In this document: positions 50,104 to 57,865 of the stretch, one piece after another
How positions within the stretch are numbered: the first letter of the stretch is position 1
Layout of the letters: every line of letters begins with the position of its first letter
From: CAXXOK01 sp963678055
GTDB taxonomy: Bacteria > Bacillota > Clostridia > Christensenellales > Aristaeellaceae
Direction of reading: 5' to 3'
Length of the DNA: 64,000 nt
Assembly (NCBI GenBank): GCA_963678055.1
Contig: OY782679.1
Span: 1,984,001-2,048,000, forward strand
Notes under the pieces: model-generated
Told to the model about the DNA's origin: nothing
Databases searched by the model: none
Seen by the model: the letters and a program-made list of their open reading frames with translations, nothing else
Position numbers and translations under genes: made by a program

Positions 50104-50328
50104 TTACGCTTCGGTCGTGACTTCCGCCGATTTGGTCGGCAGCGCACGTTGCACGTTACCGCTGCGCAAGCAGCGAGTGCAGACATTCACGCGTTTCACC
50201 TGACCGTTCATCTCCACGCGGACGCGCTGCACGTTCGGTGCCCATACGCGATGGGTCTTGCGGTTGGAATGGCTGACCAAATTGCCGCCCATCTTCCCTT
50301 TTTCGCAGACTTCACAGAACTTGCCCAT
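50104..50328 (-). CDS. rpmB: 50S ribosomal protein L28
   Basis: The 74-residue protein begins MGKFCEVCEKGKMGGNLVSH, followed by SNRKTHRVWAPNVQRVRV and VNVCTRCLRSG. Both the CxxC pairs and the core RKTxRxWxPN motif are typical of zinc-containing L28. The C-terminus is slightly longer than usual, with an acidic tail. TAGGAGG lies 8 bases before the ATG. It is a single gene ended by a terminator. Confidence 0.96.
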   Translation of the reverse strand: MGKFCEVCEKGKMGGNLVSHSNRKTHRVWAPNVQRVRVEMNGQVKRVNVCTRCLRSGNVQRALPTKSAEVTTEA

Positions 50329-50421
50329 TTGCTACACCTCCTAACGGGAGAGTTAATTCTTTACAGCCTGACCATTTTATCATCGTTTTTCAGGTTTGAC
50401 AAGGGGGTATGCTTGAAATTC

Positions 50422-51186
50422 TTAATTTTCATCCTGCCCGATTGCGCTGAGCAATTCGGCGGGAGAAAACGGATATTGCAAAACCCCTTCCACTTCGCCG
50501 GCGATGATGCCTGCCTGGATGAAAAATACGAAATTTCCATCTGCATCAAAGTAGAAATCATCCTGCGGAGAAAAGGCCAGGCGGAACTCGTCTTCCGTTA
50601 CATCCGGAAAATACGCCCGCTCCATCGACCCGATATCATACTGGATAATCTGCCAGACCAGCCCGTATACCAGCTCCGATGCGGGATCGTCGCCCAGCGT
50701 ATCGCCTTCGCGTTCCAGGCCCATCGCCTGCGACAGCGATATCGGCTGTCCGGCATAGATGCCGTCAAGGGCAAACACTACGGACACCCATTGCTCAATC
50801 AGGGTATTGCCCAGAAATTGCTGGCTTTGCAGCAGCACGCTGCACTGGTCCTGCGTTATCGACGGTATGCGATAATCTAGCCGTATGGTATAGCCCGGAT
50901 CGCCGGGAAGCGGCTGTTCATCCACGGCATTCATGGTCGCCGGAATGACTGTTTCTACGATGTCCTTTGCGTAGGATGCAAAATACTCGTTCATGGCCTG
51001 TGCCTGAGGCTGCCCGGCACGAAACTGCGGCAGCCTGTACGAAAACACAAGCGATGCCGCTTCCTCCGCCGCGCCGGGTGGGTACGTAACTGTGCCCAGC
51101 AGCGCATTATCCGGCGATTCCGCCAAAACCATGCCACCGGGAAGCAGCAGCATAACCACCGCAAGCGCGCTCAGAAAGCGTTTCAT
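50422..51186 (-). CDS. Secreted protein with DUF3298/RsiV-like C-terminus
   Basis: The 254-residue product has a signal peptide (MKRFLSALAVVMLLLPGGMVLA). The rest resembles the extracellular domain of anti-sigma factor RsiV and relatives: FSYRLPQF near the start, LDYRIPSITQDQ, and the C-terminal FYFDADGNFVFFIQAGIIAGEVEG, a DUF3298-type ending. No transmembrane anchor or cytoplasmic sigma-binding domain is present, so it is not a complete anti-sigma factor. Function unknown. It lies 10 bp after another secreted-protein gene, indicating an operon. Confidence 0.72.
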   Translation of the reverse strand: MKRFLSALAVVMLLLPGGMVLAESPDNALLGTVTYPPGAAEEAASLVFSYRLPQFRAGQPQAQAMNEYFASYAKDIVETVIPATMNAVDEQPLPGDPGYTIRLDYRIPSITQDQCSVLLQSQQFLGNTLIEQWVSVVFALDGIYAGQPISLSQAMGLEREGDTLGDDPASELVYGLVWQIIQYDIGSMERAYFPDVTEDEFRLAFSPQDDFYFDADGNFVFFIQAGIIAGEVEGVLQYPFSPAELLSAIGQDEN

Positions 51187-51196
51187 GGCTTACTCC

Positions 51197-52237
51197 TTAC
51201 CCTGCGAAGACTTCATCGACAGCGAAGGAGTTTTCCAGATACATGGTATACATGCTGTAGATCACAGACTGGTTGGTGGGATAGGCCAGCTGTGTCATGT
51301 AGATATACTCTTCGGTCACAAAGTACACCGAAAACACGGTATTGCCGGCTTCGGTTTCGTAGGTTACGGTCGCATACTGGAACATGGTGTTCACATTCAC
51401 CCGGGCTTCTCCAGCTGCTGTGCCCATTTCCAGTGCATAAGACTCCAGCGTTGCGTTGTTGGTGTTATCAATGCGCTTTACCATAAAGCTTGCGCTGCCG
51501 TCGGGCATGCTTGCTGATGCGCCATCGGCAGTCTCCTGCACATACTGATCATCAAACAGGCTGGGATACAGCACCGAGAACCCAAGTTTGGTGTTGATAT
51601 ATTCCATCAGAATGGAATTGATATACTCCTGGAACTGCACTTCCATCAACAGTTCCGACCCTACGGAAAAGCCGGTAACCCGGTAGCCGCCCAGTGCAGT
51701 ATCATCGGGATGCAGGGTATAGATGGCGCGGTCTTCCCAGGTCAGGGTTTCATAATCCGCTGTGGACATTTTTTCGATCGCCATGGAGCCGCGGTACAGC
51801 TCGCCGATCAGGTAAATATCGCCGCTTTCCAGCACTTCCTGCATCACCGGCAGGAAGCCGATATAATCATCGGTGGTTTCCACAGGCTCGATCGCCGTCA
51901 GCTCCGGCAGCTGGGCCGAGAATATGCTTTGCAGCACTTGTTGCTGCTGGGCCGTATCGCTCAGCGATGCCTCGGTAATATCCAGCAGCGATGCCCGCAT
52001 GCCGTTTAAGAAGAATACGGTCACAAAGTCCTGATCCAGGGTGCTCATCTCATCGCTGACCACGGTAGGAAAATCACTGGCGCAGATTGCAGCACTCGCC
52101 ACCAGATCCAACACCGGTCGGGCCGACTGAAAATCCACCCCGCTCACGGGTTCCATTGCGTATGCGGTCGACATGCCTGCCAGCAGGCAGAGGGTCAACG
52201 TAAAACCCAGCGCGGTACGAAGTACGCGTTTCATCAT
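51197..52237 (-). CDS. Secreted protein of unknown function
   Basis: This is a 346-residue protein with a clear signal peptide (MMKRVLRTALGFTLTLCLLAGMSTAYA). The mature part is acidic, with no cysteines of note, repeats or recognised domain. Two approximately equal halves are suggested by the change in composition near residue 190. ATG 52237 (with a second ATG directly after) has GGAGG with 7-base spacing. It is cotranscribed with the DUF3298-like gene. I cannot assign a function. Confidence 0.7.
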   Translation of the reverse strand: MMKRVLRTALGFTLTLCLLAGMSTAYAMEPVSGVDFQSARPVLDLVASAAICASDFPTVVSDEMSTLDQDFVTVFFLNGMRASLLDITEASLSDTAQQQQVLQSIFSAQLPELTAIEPVETTDDYIGFLPVMQEVLESGDIYLIGELYRGSMAIEKMSTADYETLTWEDRAIYTLHPDDTALGGYRVTGFSVGSELLMEVQFQEYINSILMEYINTKLGFSVLYPSLFDDQYVQETADGASASMPDGSASFMVKRIDNTNNATLESYALEMGTAAGEARVNVNTMFQYATVTYETEAGNTVFSVYFVTEEYIYMTQLAYPTNQSVIYSMYTMYLENSFAVDEVFAG

Positions 52238-52301
52238 GATGGTTCCTCCCATTTTTCCGGCGGTTGTCCGCCACGGCTGTTCAGCCTGATTGTCGAGTAT
52301 C

Positions 52302-53147
52302 CTATTTTTGCTGTTGAATATATTCGGCGGCGGCAATGGCGGCAATGTTGCCTTCGCCAACCGCTTTGGCTACTTGCAAGGGTTTGCCTGTGCAGTCACC
52401 CGCGGCAAACACACCGGGAATGTTGGTGCGCATGTTGCGGTCGACCGTGATACCGCTGTCGGGTGCTTCCAGTCCCTCCAGCAGCATGTTCAGCGGCATG
52501 CCCATACGGAAGATGAAAACACCGTCGTAGGTCTTTTTACCATCCCTGGTTTGCACTTCGATGCCCTCGGCTGTGCGCTGCATGGCCGTGGGGCGTTCTT
52601 TGACTGTAGTAAATTCAGCAGGCACATCGTGCTTTCGCATCGGGTAGTAATCCATCGTCCCGACAACGCCGTGCAGGAACTTGGCTTCCTCCGCGCCCTG
52701 GTCGTTTTCCGACAGGACAGCAATCGACTTTTCCTTATAAAAGTGACCGTCGCAGGTTGCACAATAGCTCACCCCGGCGCCGATCAGTTCCTCTTCTCCG
52801 GGCAACAGTTTGGGCTTGGCAGCGCCCGTAGCAAAGACCACGGTTTTGGCCTCCACCACATCGTTTTCCACCAGCAGCATAAAGCTGTTGCCGTTTGGCA
52901 TAATCTGGCGCACCATACCGTTCATGGTTTCTACGCCCATCGCCGCCGCCTGCTCCTCAAATACCTTGAGCATATCCGCACCGGAGACCTCCGGCAGACC
53001 GGGATAATTATCCACGCGCTCGGCGCGCGCAAGCCAGCTGACGTTCACTTTGGGCGTAACAATCAGCGTATCCAGTCCGCGCATCCGCGCTGTAATTGCA
53101 CAACTATACCCTGCCGGGCCTTTTCCAATAATCGCTATATCTCTCAT
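52302..53147 (-). CDS. Thioredoxin-reductase-like flavoprotein lacking the NADPH motif
   Basis: The 281-residue protein has an FAD-binding N-terminus (IAIIGKGPAGYSCAITA) and the redox-active CATC in VSYCATCDGHFYKEK. The C-terminal FAD motif is VFAAGDCTGKPLQVAKAVGEG. In the pyridine-nucleotide domain the expected GGGDSA reads SENDQGAEE, and the HRR-type motif that binds the 2-phosphate is absent (YYPMRKHDV). It therefore looks like the class of thioredoxin reductases that take electrons from ferredoxin or another flavin donor, known in clostridia. It is about 25 residues shorter than NADPH-dependent TrxB. Confidence 0.85.
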   Translation of the reverse strand: MRDIAIIGKGPAGYSCAITARMRGLDTLIVTPKVNVSWLARAERVDNYPGLPEVSGADMLKVFEEQAAAMGVETMNGMVRQIMPNGNSFMLLVENDVVEAKTVVFATGAAKPKLLPGEEELIGAGVSYCATCDGHFYKEKSIAVLSENDQGAEEAKFLHGVVGTMDYYPMRKHDVPAEFTTVKERPTAMQRTAEGIEVQTRDGKKTYDGVFIFRMGMPLNMLLEGLEAPDSGITVDRNMRTNIPGVFAAGDCTGKPLQVAKAVGEGNIAAIAAAEYIQQQK

Positions 53148-53188
53148 TTTGATGCTACCGCGTACGCGGTGCTCCTTTCATCTTTCTA

Positions 53189-53246
53189 AATATAACAAAT
53201 TTGTAATAATTTTGCAACACTCGGTCGCAAAATTATTGTAAATTGT
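53189..53246 (-). promoter_or_regulatory. Promoter of the TrxB-like gene inside a long imperfect inverted repeat
   Basis: On the minus strand TTGCAA (53212-53217) and TATATT (53189-53194) have a 17-bp spacer. Arms 53195-53215 and 53227-53246 are nearly complementary: an 11-bp perfect inner part GCAAAATTATT, then two mismatches, AAATT and a 1-base bulge. The loop is 11 nt. The repeat covers the -35 and spacer, so it may be an operator shared with the divergent peptidase gene. Confidence 0.55.
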
Positions 53247-53418
53247 CCGCAGCCAAACCCCTGTGTTCACGCCTGTGCCCACACCCATTCTATACCCCCG
53301 GGCAGACGAGTTTGAAACACATTAAACGCGGGCATCCTGAATACCCTTCCTCCAAGCCAAACAAGAGGTAAACCCGCTCTTTTTATCGAACTTTGCAATG
53401 CAAAGGGAGGCTTTATTG

Positions 53419-54213
53419 ATGAAAATTTATCTGTCTGCCGATATGGAAGGAACCGCCGGGATTGTTGACTGGAATGAAACGACTGTCGACCACCCACAGT
53501 ATGCCTATTTTCAGCGACAAATGACCCGCGAAGTGGCCGCTGCCTGCCAGGGTGCGCTGGAGGCAGGCGCAAACGATATTTTGGTCAAAGACGCACACGA
53601 TACGGCCCGCAATATTATCCCCACCGGACTGCCGCAGCAAACGCGCCTGTTTCGGGGCTGGACCGAAGGGCCGGACATGATGATGTCCGGGCTGGACGAA
53701 AGCTTTGACGCAGTATTGTTCACCGGCTACCACGCTGCTGCCTTTAGTGACGGCAATCCCCTCTCCCACACCATGAGCCCAAAAGTGCAGTCCATTCGCC
53801 TCAACGGCAGGCTGGTGTCGGAGTTTGATATCAACGCTATGATCGCCGCCTCGCGCGGCGTGCCGGTATACTTCCTGTCCGGCGATGCGTGGCTGTGCCA
53901 TGCCGCCAAAGACGTTGTTCCGTCCATCACAACCGTTGCCACCAACGAGGGCTTTGGTGCGGCGGCCATCACGATGCACCCCGATATCGCTGTCAAGCAA
54001 ATCCGGGACGGTGTAAAGGGCGCGCTGAAAAGCTCAACTCCGCACCTGTATCCGATGCCGGAGCGCTTCCAGTTTGACATCTGCTACAAAGAGCACGTGC
54101 CCGCCAAAAAAGCCGCCTGCTACCCCGGTGTACAGCAGCTGGACGCAAAAACCGTTGTGTACGAGACAGCGGATTTTAATGAGGCCATTACCGCGCTGTT
54201 CTGGATTTTGTAA
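53419..54213 (+). CDS. D-aminopeptidase DppA-like, M55 family
   Basis: The 264-residue zinc peptidase begins MKIYLSADMEGTAGIVDWNE; Asp8 and Glu10 are metal ligands of the SxDxEG motif. VKDAHDTARNI and the His in FTGYHAAA complete the site. Bacillus DppA releases D-Ala from D-amino peptides and forms a decamer. It lacks the dipeptide ABC genes that accompany DppA in Bacillus, so it may act in recycling wall peptides. ATG 53419 has GGGAGG with 8-base spacing. Confidence 0.9.
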   Translation: MKIYLSADMEGTAGIVDWNETTVDHPQYAYFQRQMTREVAAACQGALEAGANDILVKDAHDTARNIIPTGLPQQTRLFRGWTEGPDMMMSGLDESFDAVLFTGYHAAAFSDGNPLSHTMSPKVQSIRLNGRLVSEFDINAMIAASRGVPVYFLSGDAWLCHAAKDVVPSITTVATNEGFGAAAITMHPDIAVKQIRDGVKGALKSSTPHLYPMPERFQFDICYKEHVPAKKAACYPGVQQLDAKTVVYETADFNEAITALFWIL

Positions 54214-54298
54214 CTGAATCAAACGCTGTTTCCACTTACGCTACTATCATCTGCACATACTCTCTTATTGCGCAGTTGTATCAAACGCGCACCGCCAA

Positions 54299-54328
54299 TT
54301 GCGCCGGTCTGCCGCTTTGTGGTACGAT
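54299..54328 (+). promoter_or_regulatory. Candidate promoter of the two-component operon
   Basis: TTGCGC (54299-54304) and TACGAT (54323-54328) have an 18-bp spacer, about 70 bp before the kinase ATG. Modest match only. Confidence 0.3.
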
Positions 54329-54396
54329 TGGCATATATCAACGGGGCTGTTTTAGTCACCCCAAACACGCCGAACTTAGCGGGAAGGGCAACGCGT

Positions 54397-56112
54397 ATGC
54401 GCAAGGGATATCTGGTCAAGCGAATTATCGTGTACATGGCTGTGCTGATTGTACTGCTGCTCAGCGTGCTGGCGACGTATGCCTTTTCATCCTACTCCGT
54501 CCTCACGGACGATCTGCAACAGGAAGCCAAAAGCATTCTGCAAGTCTACGGCAGCCGCCTGAACGGTCGCCTGACACAGATGGATGGTGTGATGCAGAAT
54601 CTGCTACTGCAAAATTACGATAGCCTGCCGCTGCTTAAAAGTGCGAGTGAGACCAGCCGCTTTTATGCCTTGCAGGACATTCACAACTATATAACCGACG
54701 TGGTCCTCAACGATACGGGCGTCAGCACTCTGGTGGTGGCGGATGTGGACTACGACCTGTGTGTCGATGCGCAGGCTTCCTCTGTCACCTACTGGGATCG
54801 CTACGCTATGCGCCAGTACACCATTGACGCGGCCACGAGAAACAATGTTCCCAAAACATGGCATTTTGTACAGCTGAATGAAAAGACCTATCTGGCCAAA
54901 CTTGCCGTGTACAATGGCCGGGCGGTGGCCGCCTACACACCCGTGAACGTATTTTTATCCAATGTCCCCTTCGGCAGCGATTTGGAACAGTCCCTGATTT
55001 TGACCGATACGCAAGGCATCATCGGCGGCCTGTACGGCAGTACGCTTCCGGTGGATGTGGTCGGCAAACCGATGGACACCTTACCCACCGCCGGTACACA
55101 AACCGCCCAGTATCCGCTAGCCGCCGGCGATTTGGTCTTGCACCTGCGCATACGCAGTGTGCTGGTGTGGAACCAGACCCGTATCCTGATGGTGGTTGCG
55201 CTGGCAGTTATCCTGGTCACGCTGCTTTTCGGCATGCTGATACTGCGCTATGTTTCCCGGCAGATGGTGCGCCCCCTCAACCGCATGACCGAGGACATGC
55301 GCCGCATTGACAACGGCGAACATGCCCTGCGCATCCGTGATGAATTCGGCACGCAGGAGTTTACCCAGCTGCGCGACACCTTCAACCAGCTGATGGATGT
55401 GATCGTGCACCTGAAGATCGAGTCCTACGAAAAGCGCATCGCGCTGCATGAGATGGAGCTGAAAAGCATCCGCCTGCAACTCAAGCCGCATTTCTTCTTA
55501 AATGCCATTACCACCATCTCCAGCCTGTCCAGTTCGGGGCGCGATGCGGATATCCGCACCTATGTGGATGCCCTGTCCAAGAACATCCGCTATATGTTCA
55601 AATCGGGTCTGCACACCGTTACCGTGGCAGAGGAAATCCGCCACATTGAAAACTATTTTGAAATGCAGGAATGCAAGTATCCGGGCTGCCTGTTCCATTT
55701 CGTGGACTTGCCCCAGGACCTGCGCGACTGGCAAATCCCGCAAATGCTGATTCAAACCTTTGTGGAAAACGAGTTTAAGTACGCCGTTTCCATGGACAAC
55801 GTATTAACCCTGCTGATCCACATTTCCAAAGAAACCTTCGATGGTCAATCGATGCTGCAAATCCGCATTGAGGACGACGGCAAAGGCTACCCGCAGGATG
55901 TGCTGGACTATATGAACAACGCTGTACCGCGTCCGCAGGATGACGGCGAGCGCGTGGGGCTTTGGAGCGTGAAACGCATGATGGCCCTGATGTACGAGCG
56001 GCAGGATTTAATCGAACTGAGCAATATTGAACCGCACGGATGCCTGAACATCATCCGCGTACCCGACGCGCCCGTCAACCAGTATGACGGCGACACCGCA
56101 GACACCCTGTAA
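54397..56112 (+). CDS. YesM-like sensor histidine kinase
   Basis: This 571-residue membrane kinase has a first helix at ~10-32, a large extracellular sensor domain (~33-270), a second helix (~272-295) and a HAMP domain. The His_kinase region follows with LKSIRLQLKPHFFLNAITTI (phospho-accepting His in KPHFFLN). The ATPase domain has FVENEFKYA (N box) and IEDDGKGYP (G1). The family pairs with AraC-type regulators to control carbohydrate uptake genes. ATG 54397 is chosen at the start of the membrane helix; the 43 upstream codons lack a signal. The ATPase Asn box reads ENEFKYA rather than ENAIKHG, a mild divergence. Confidence 0.9.
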   Translation: MRKGYLVKRIIVYMAVLIVLLLSVLATYAFSSYSVLTDDLQQEAKSILQVYGSRLNGRLTQMDGVMQNLLLQNYDSLPLLKSASETSRFYALQDIHNYITDVVLNDTGVSTLVVADVDYDLCVDAQASSVTYWDRYAMRQYTIDAATRNNVPKTWHFVQLNEKTYLAKLAVYNGRAVAAYTPVNVFLSNVPFGSDLEQSLILTDTQGIIGGLYGSTLPVDVVGKPMDTLPTAGTQTAQYPLAAGDLVLHLRIRSVLVWNQTRILMVVALAVILVTLLFGMLILRYVSRQMVRPLNRMTEDMRRIDNGEHALRIRDEFGTQEFTQLRDTFNQLMDVIVHLKIESYEKRIALHEMELKSIRLQLKPHFFLNAITTISSLSSSGRDADIRTYVDALSKNIRYMFKSGLHTVTVAEEIRHIENYFEMQECKYPGCLFHFVDLPQDLRDWQIPQMLIQTFVENEFKYAVSMDNVLTLLIHISKETFDGQSMLQIRIEDDGKGYPQDVLDYMNNAVPRPQDDGERVGLWSVKRMMALMYERQDLIELSNIEPHGCLNIIRVPDAPVNQYDGDTADTL

Positions 56113-56132
56113 AAGCGAACAGGAGGGGTGAT

Positions 56133-57755
56133 ATGAGACTGTTAATTGTAGACGATGATATGCCAACCGTAGATGCGATTTTAAACGCAATCGACTGGAA
56201 AGCCATCGGGATTGATGCTGTAGACACCGCCTACAGCGCAGCCCAGGCACGCCGCATTCTCAGGCGCGGACAAACCGATATCATCATCAGCGATATCGAA
56301 ATGCCGCAGAGCACGGGGCTGAACCTTTTGTCCTGGGTACGTACGCAGGAGCTGGATGTGGAGGTCTTGTTTTTAACCTGCCATGAAAGTTTTGACTACG
56401 CCAAAAGCGCTCTCAAGCTTGATGCTGCCGAATATATACTAAAACCGTTCAACGCGCGGCTGATGTCGCTGTCGCTGCAAAAAACCATTGCCAAGATCAA
56501 GGAAAAGCGCCGATTACAGGAAAACAGCCGCTACGGACAGTGGCGGCAGGAAAACCCTTTGCAGGAGGAGCTGAACTTCTGGCTTTCGCTGTTTTCCGGC
56601 GTAGCACTGAAAAGCCGCGAACAAATCCGAAACGAGATCGAAGCCCGCAGTTTGCCTGTCAATGCCGATGCTACGTACCGCTTGGTCGCTACCCGGGTGA
56701 TTGACTACGAAACACCAAGCAAGGAACTGGGGCAAAGCCTGCTTTTCTTTGTGCTGGAAAGCGCGCATAGCCAGCATTTGTGCCAAAGCACCCAGAACAG
56801 CCGGGCTGTACACCGCCGCGGCATCAACGAGCTATGGTTCTTCACCGCTGTGGAAGACCAGCCGGACGAAGAACTGCGCAGCCGCTGTCGGCAGCTGATT
56901 GATGCCTGCGCCGAAACCGCCAAGGTGAAAGCTACCTGCTGCATCGGCGATGCGATGCCCATTGAAGCACTATCCGATCAGCCCACCGCGCTGCAAGCAC
57001 TGATTGAGCAGAGCGTGGCCTATTACGGGCAGGCCTTCACCCAAAGCGAGGCCGTATCCGCCCGGCAGGAAAGCCCCATCCTGCTGGTTGGCGATTTGCA
57101 GTCGATGCTCCATGACCGCCAAAAGGTCAAGCTTCTTAACACCTTAAAAACTGCCATGGCCGACCGCACGGCACTGAAAACCCTCAGCGAGCGTACTTTG
57201 TACCTGCTCCAGCAGGAGTTTTTACAGGCCGTATACGCCCATCTGGCGGAAGCTGGCGTACAGGCGACCCGCCTGTTTGCCGATGAAGACTCCGTGCGCC
57301 TGAGCGACCAGGCCAGCCGCTCGCCGATGGATATGCTTCGCTGGGCCAACTACCTGCTGGAACGCACCTTCAAGTTTGAAGACGATCTGCGCAAGGCAGG
57401 GTCACTGGTCGAGCGTGTACAGGCCTACATTCGTGAGCATTATCACGAGGATATCGGCCGCAACGAGATTGCCGCCGAGTTTCACCTATCACCGGAATAC
57501 CTGGCAAAGCTCTACAAGCGCAAGACCGATCAGGCCCTCAAAGATGCCGTATGGGATCAGCGCATCGAGCAGGCCAAACGGCTGCTGCGCGACCCGGACG
57601 CCCGTATATCCGATGTAGCCGGGGCCGTTGGGATTGATAACCTGTCCTACTTTACCACGGTGTTCAAAAAGCGTATCGGCATCACGCCACAGGAGTACCA
57701 TAAGAGTTTAGAAACACAGCCCGTTGAAGGCGAAAACACCCCTCCGAAGGCATAA
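56133..57755 (+). CDS. YesN-like response regulator with AraC-type DNA-binding domain
   Basis: The 540-residue regulator has a receiver domain (1-120) with LLIVDDDMPTV, the phospho-Asp in IIISDIEMPQSTGL and the switch Lys in YILKPF. A long middle region (~130-430) of unknown fold follows. Two helix-turn-helix units lie at the C-terminus (YHEDIGRNEIAAEFHLSPEYLAKLYKRK and ISDVAGAVGIDNLSYFTTVF). It should activate the transporter genes directly downstream on a signal from the kinase. AGGAGG precedes the ATG with good spacing. Confidence 0.92.
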   Translation: MRLLIVDDDMPTVDAILNAIDWKAIGIDAVDTAYSAAQARRILRRGQTDIIISDIEMPQSTGLNLLSWVRTQELDVEVLFLTCHESFDYAKSALKLDAAEYILKPFNARLMSLSLQKTIAKIKEKRRLQENSRYGQWRQENPLQEELNFWLSLFSGVALKSREQIRNEIEARSLPVNADATYRLVATRVIDYETPSKELGQSLLFFVLESAHSQHLCQSTQNSRAVHRRGINELWFFTAVEDQPDEELRSRCRQLIDACAETAKVKATCCIGDAMPIEALSDQPTALQALIEQSVAYYGQAFTQSEAVSARQESPILLVGDLQSMLHDRQKVKLLNTLKTAMADRTALKTLSERTLYLLQQEFLQAVYAHLAEAGVQATRLFADEDSVRLSDQASRSPMDMLRWANYLLERTFKFEDDLRKAGSLVERVQAYIREHYHEDIGRNEIAAEFHLSPEYLAKLYKRKTDQALKDAVWDQRIEQAKRLLRDPDARISDVAGAVGIDNLSYFTTVFKKRIGITPQEYHKSLETQPVEGENTPPKA

Positions 57756-57810
57756 ACCAGTCAAATCTGGCATAATATCGCCCAAAATCGAAAATTATTC
57801 ACCCAAAATT

Positions 57811-57833
57811 GATAGCCGCAGTCTGCGGCTATC
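57811..57833. promoter_or_regulatory. Hairpin or dyad upstream of the sugar-binding protein gene
   Basis: A perfect 10-bp inverted repeat GATAGCCGCA / TGCGGCTATC with a GTC centre lies 33 bp before the binding-protein ATG. TATACT follows 3 bp later without a suitable -35. It could be a regulator site or an mRNA processing/stabilising hairpin that raises expression of the binding protein. Confidence 0.5.
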
Positions 57834-57865
57834 TCTATACTATAGGTATAGAAGGAGGTCGAACT

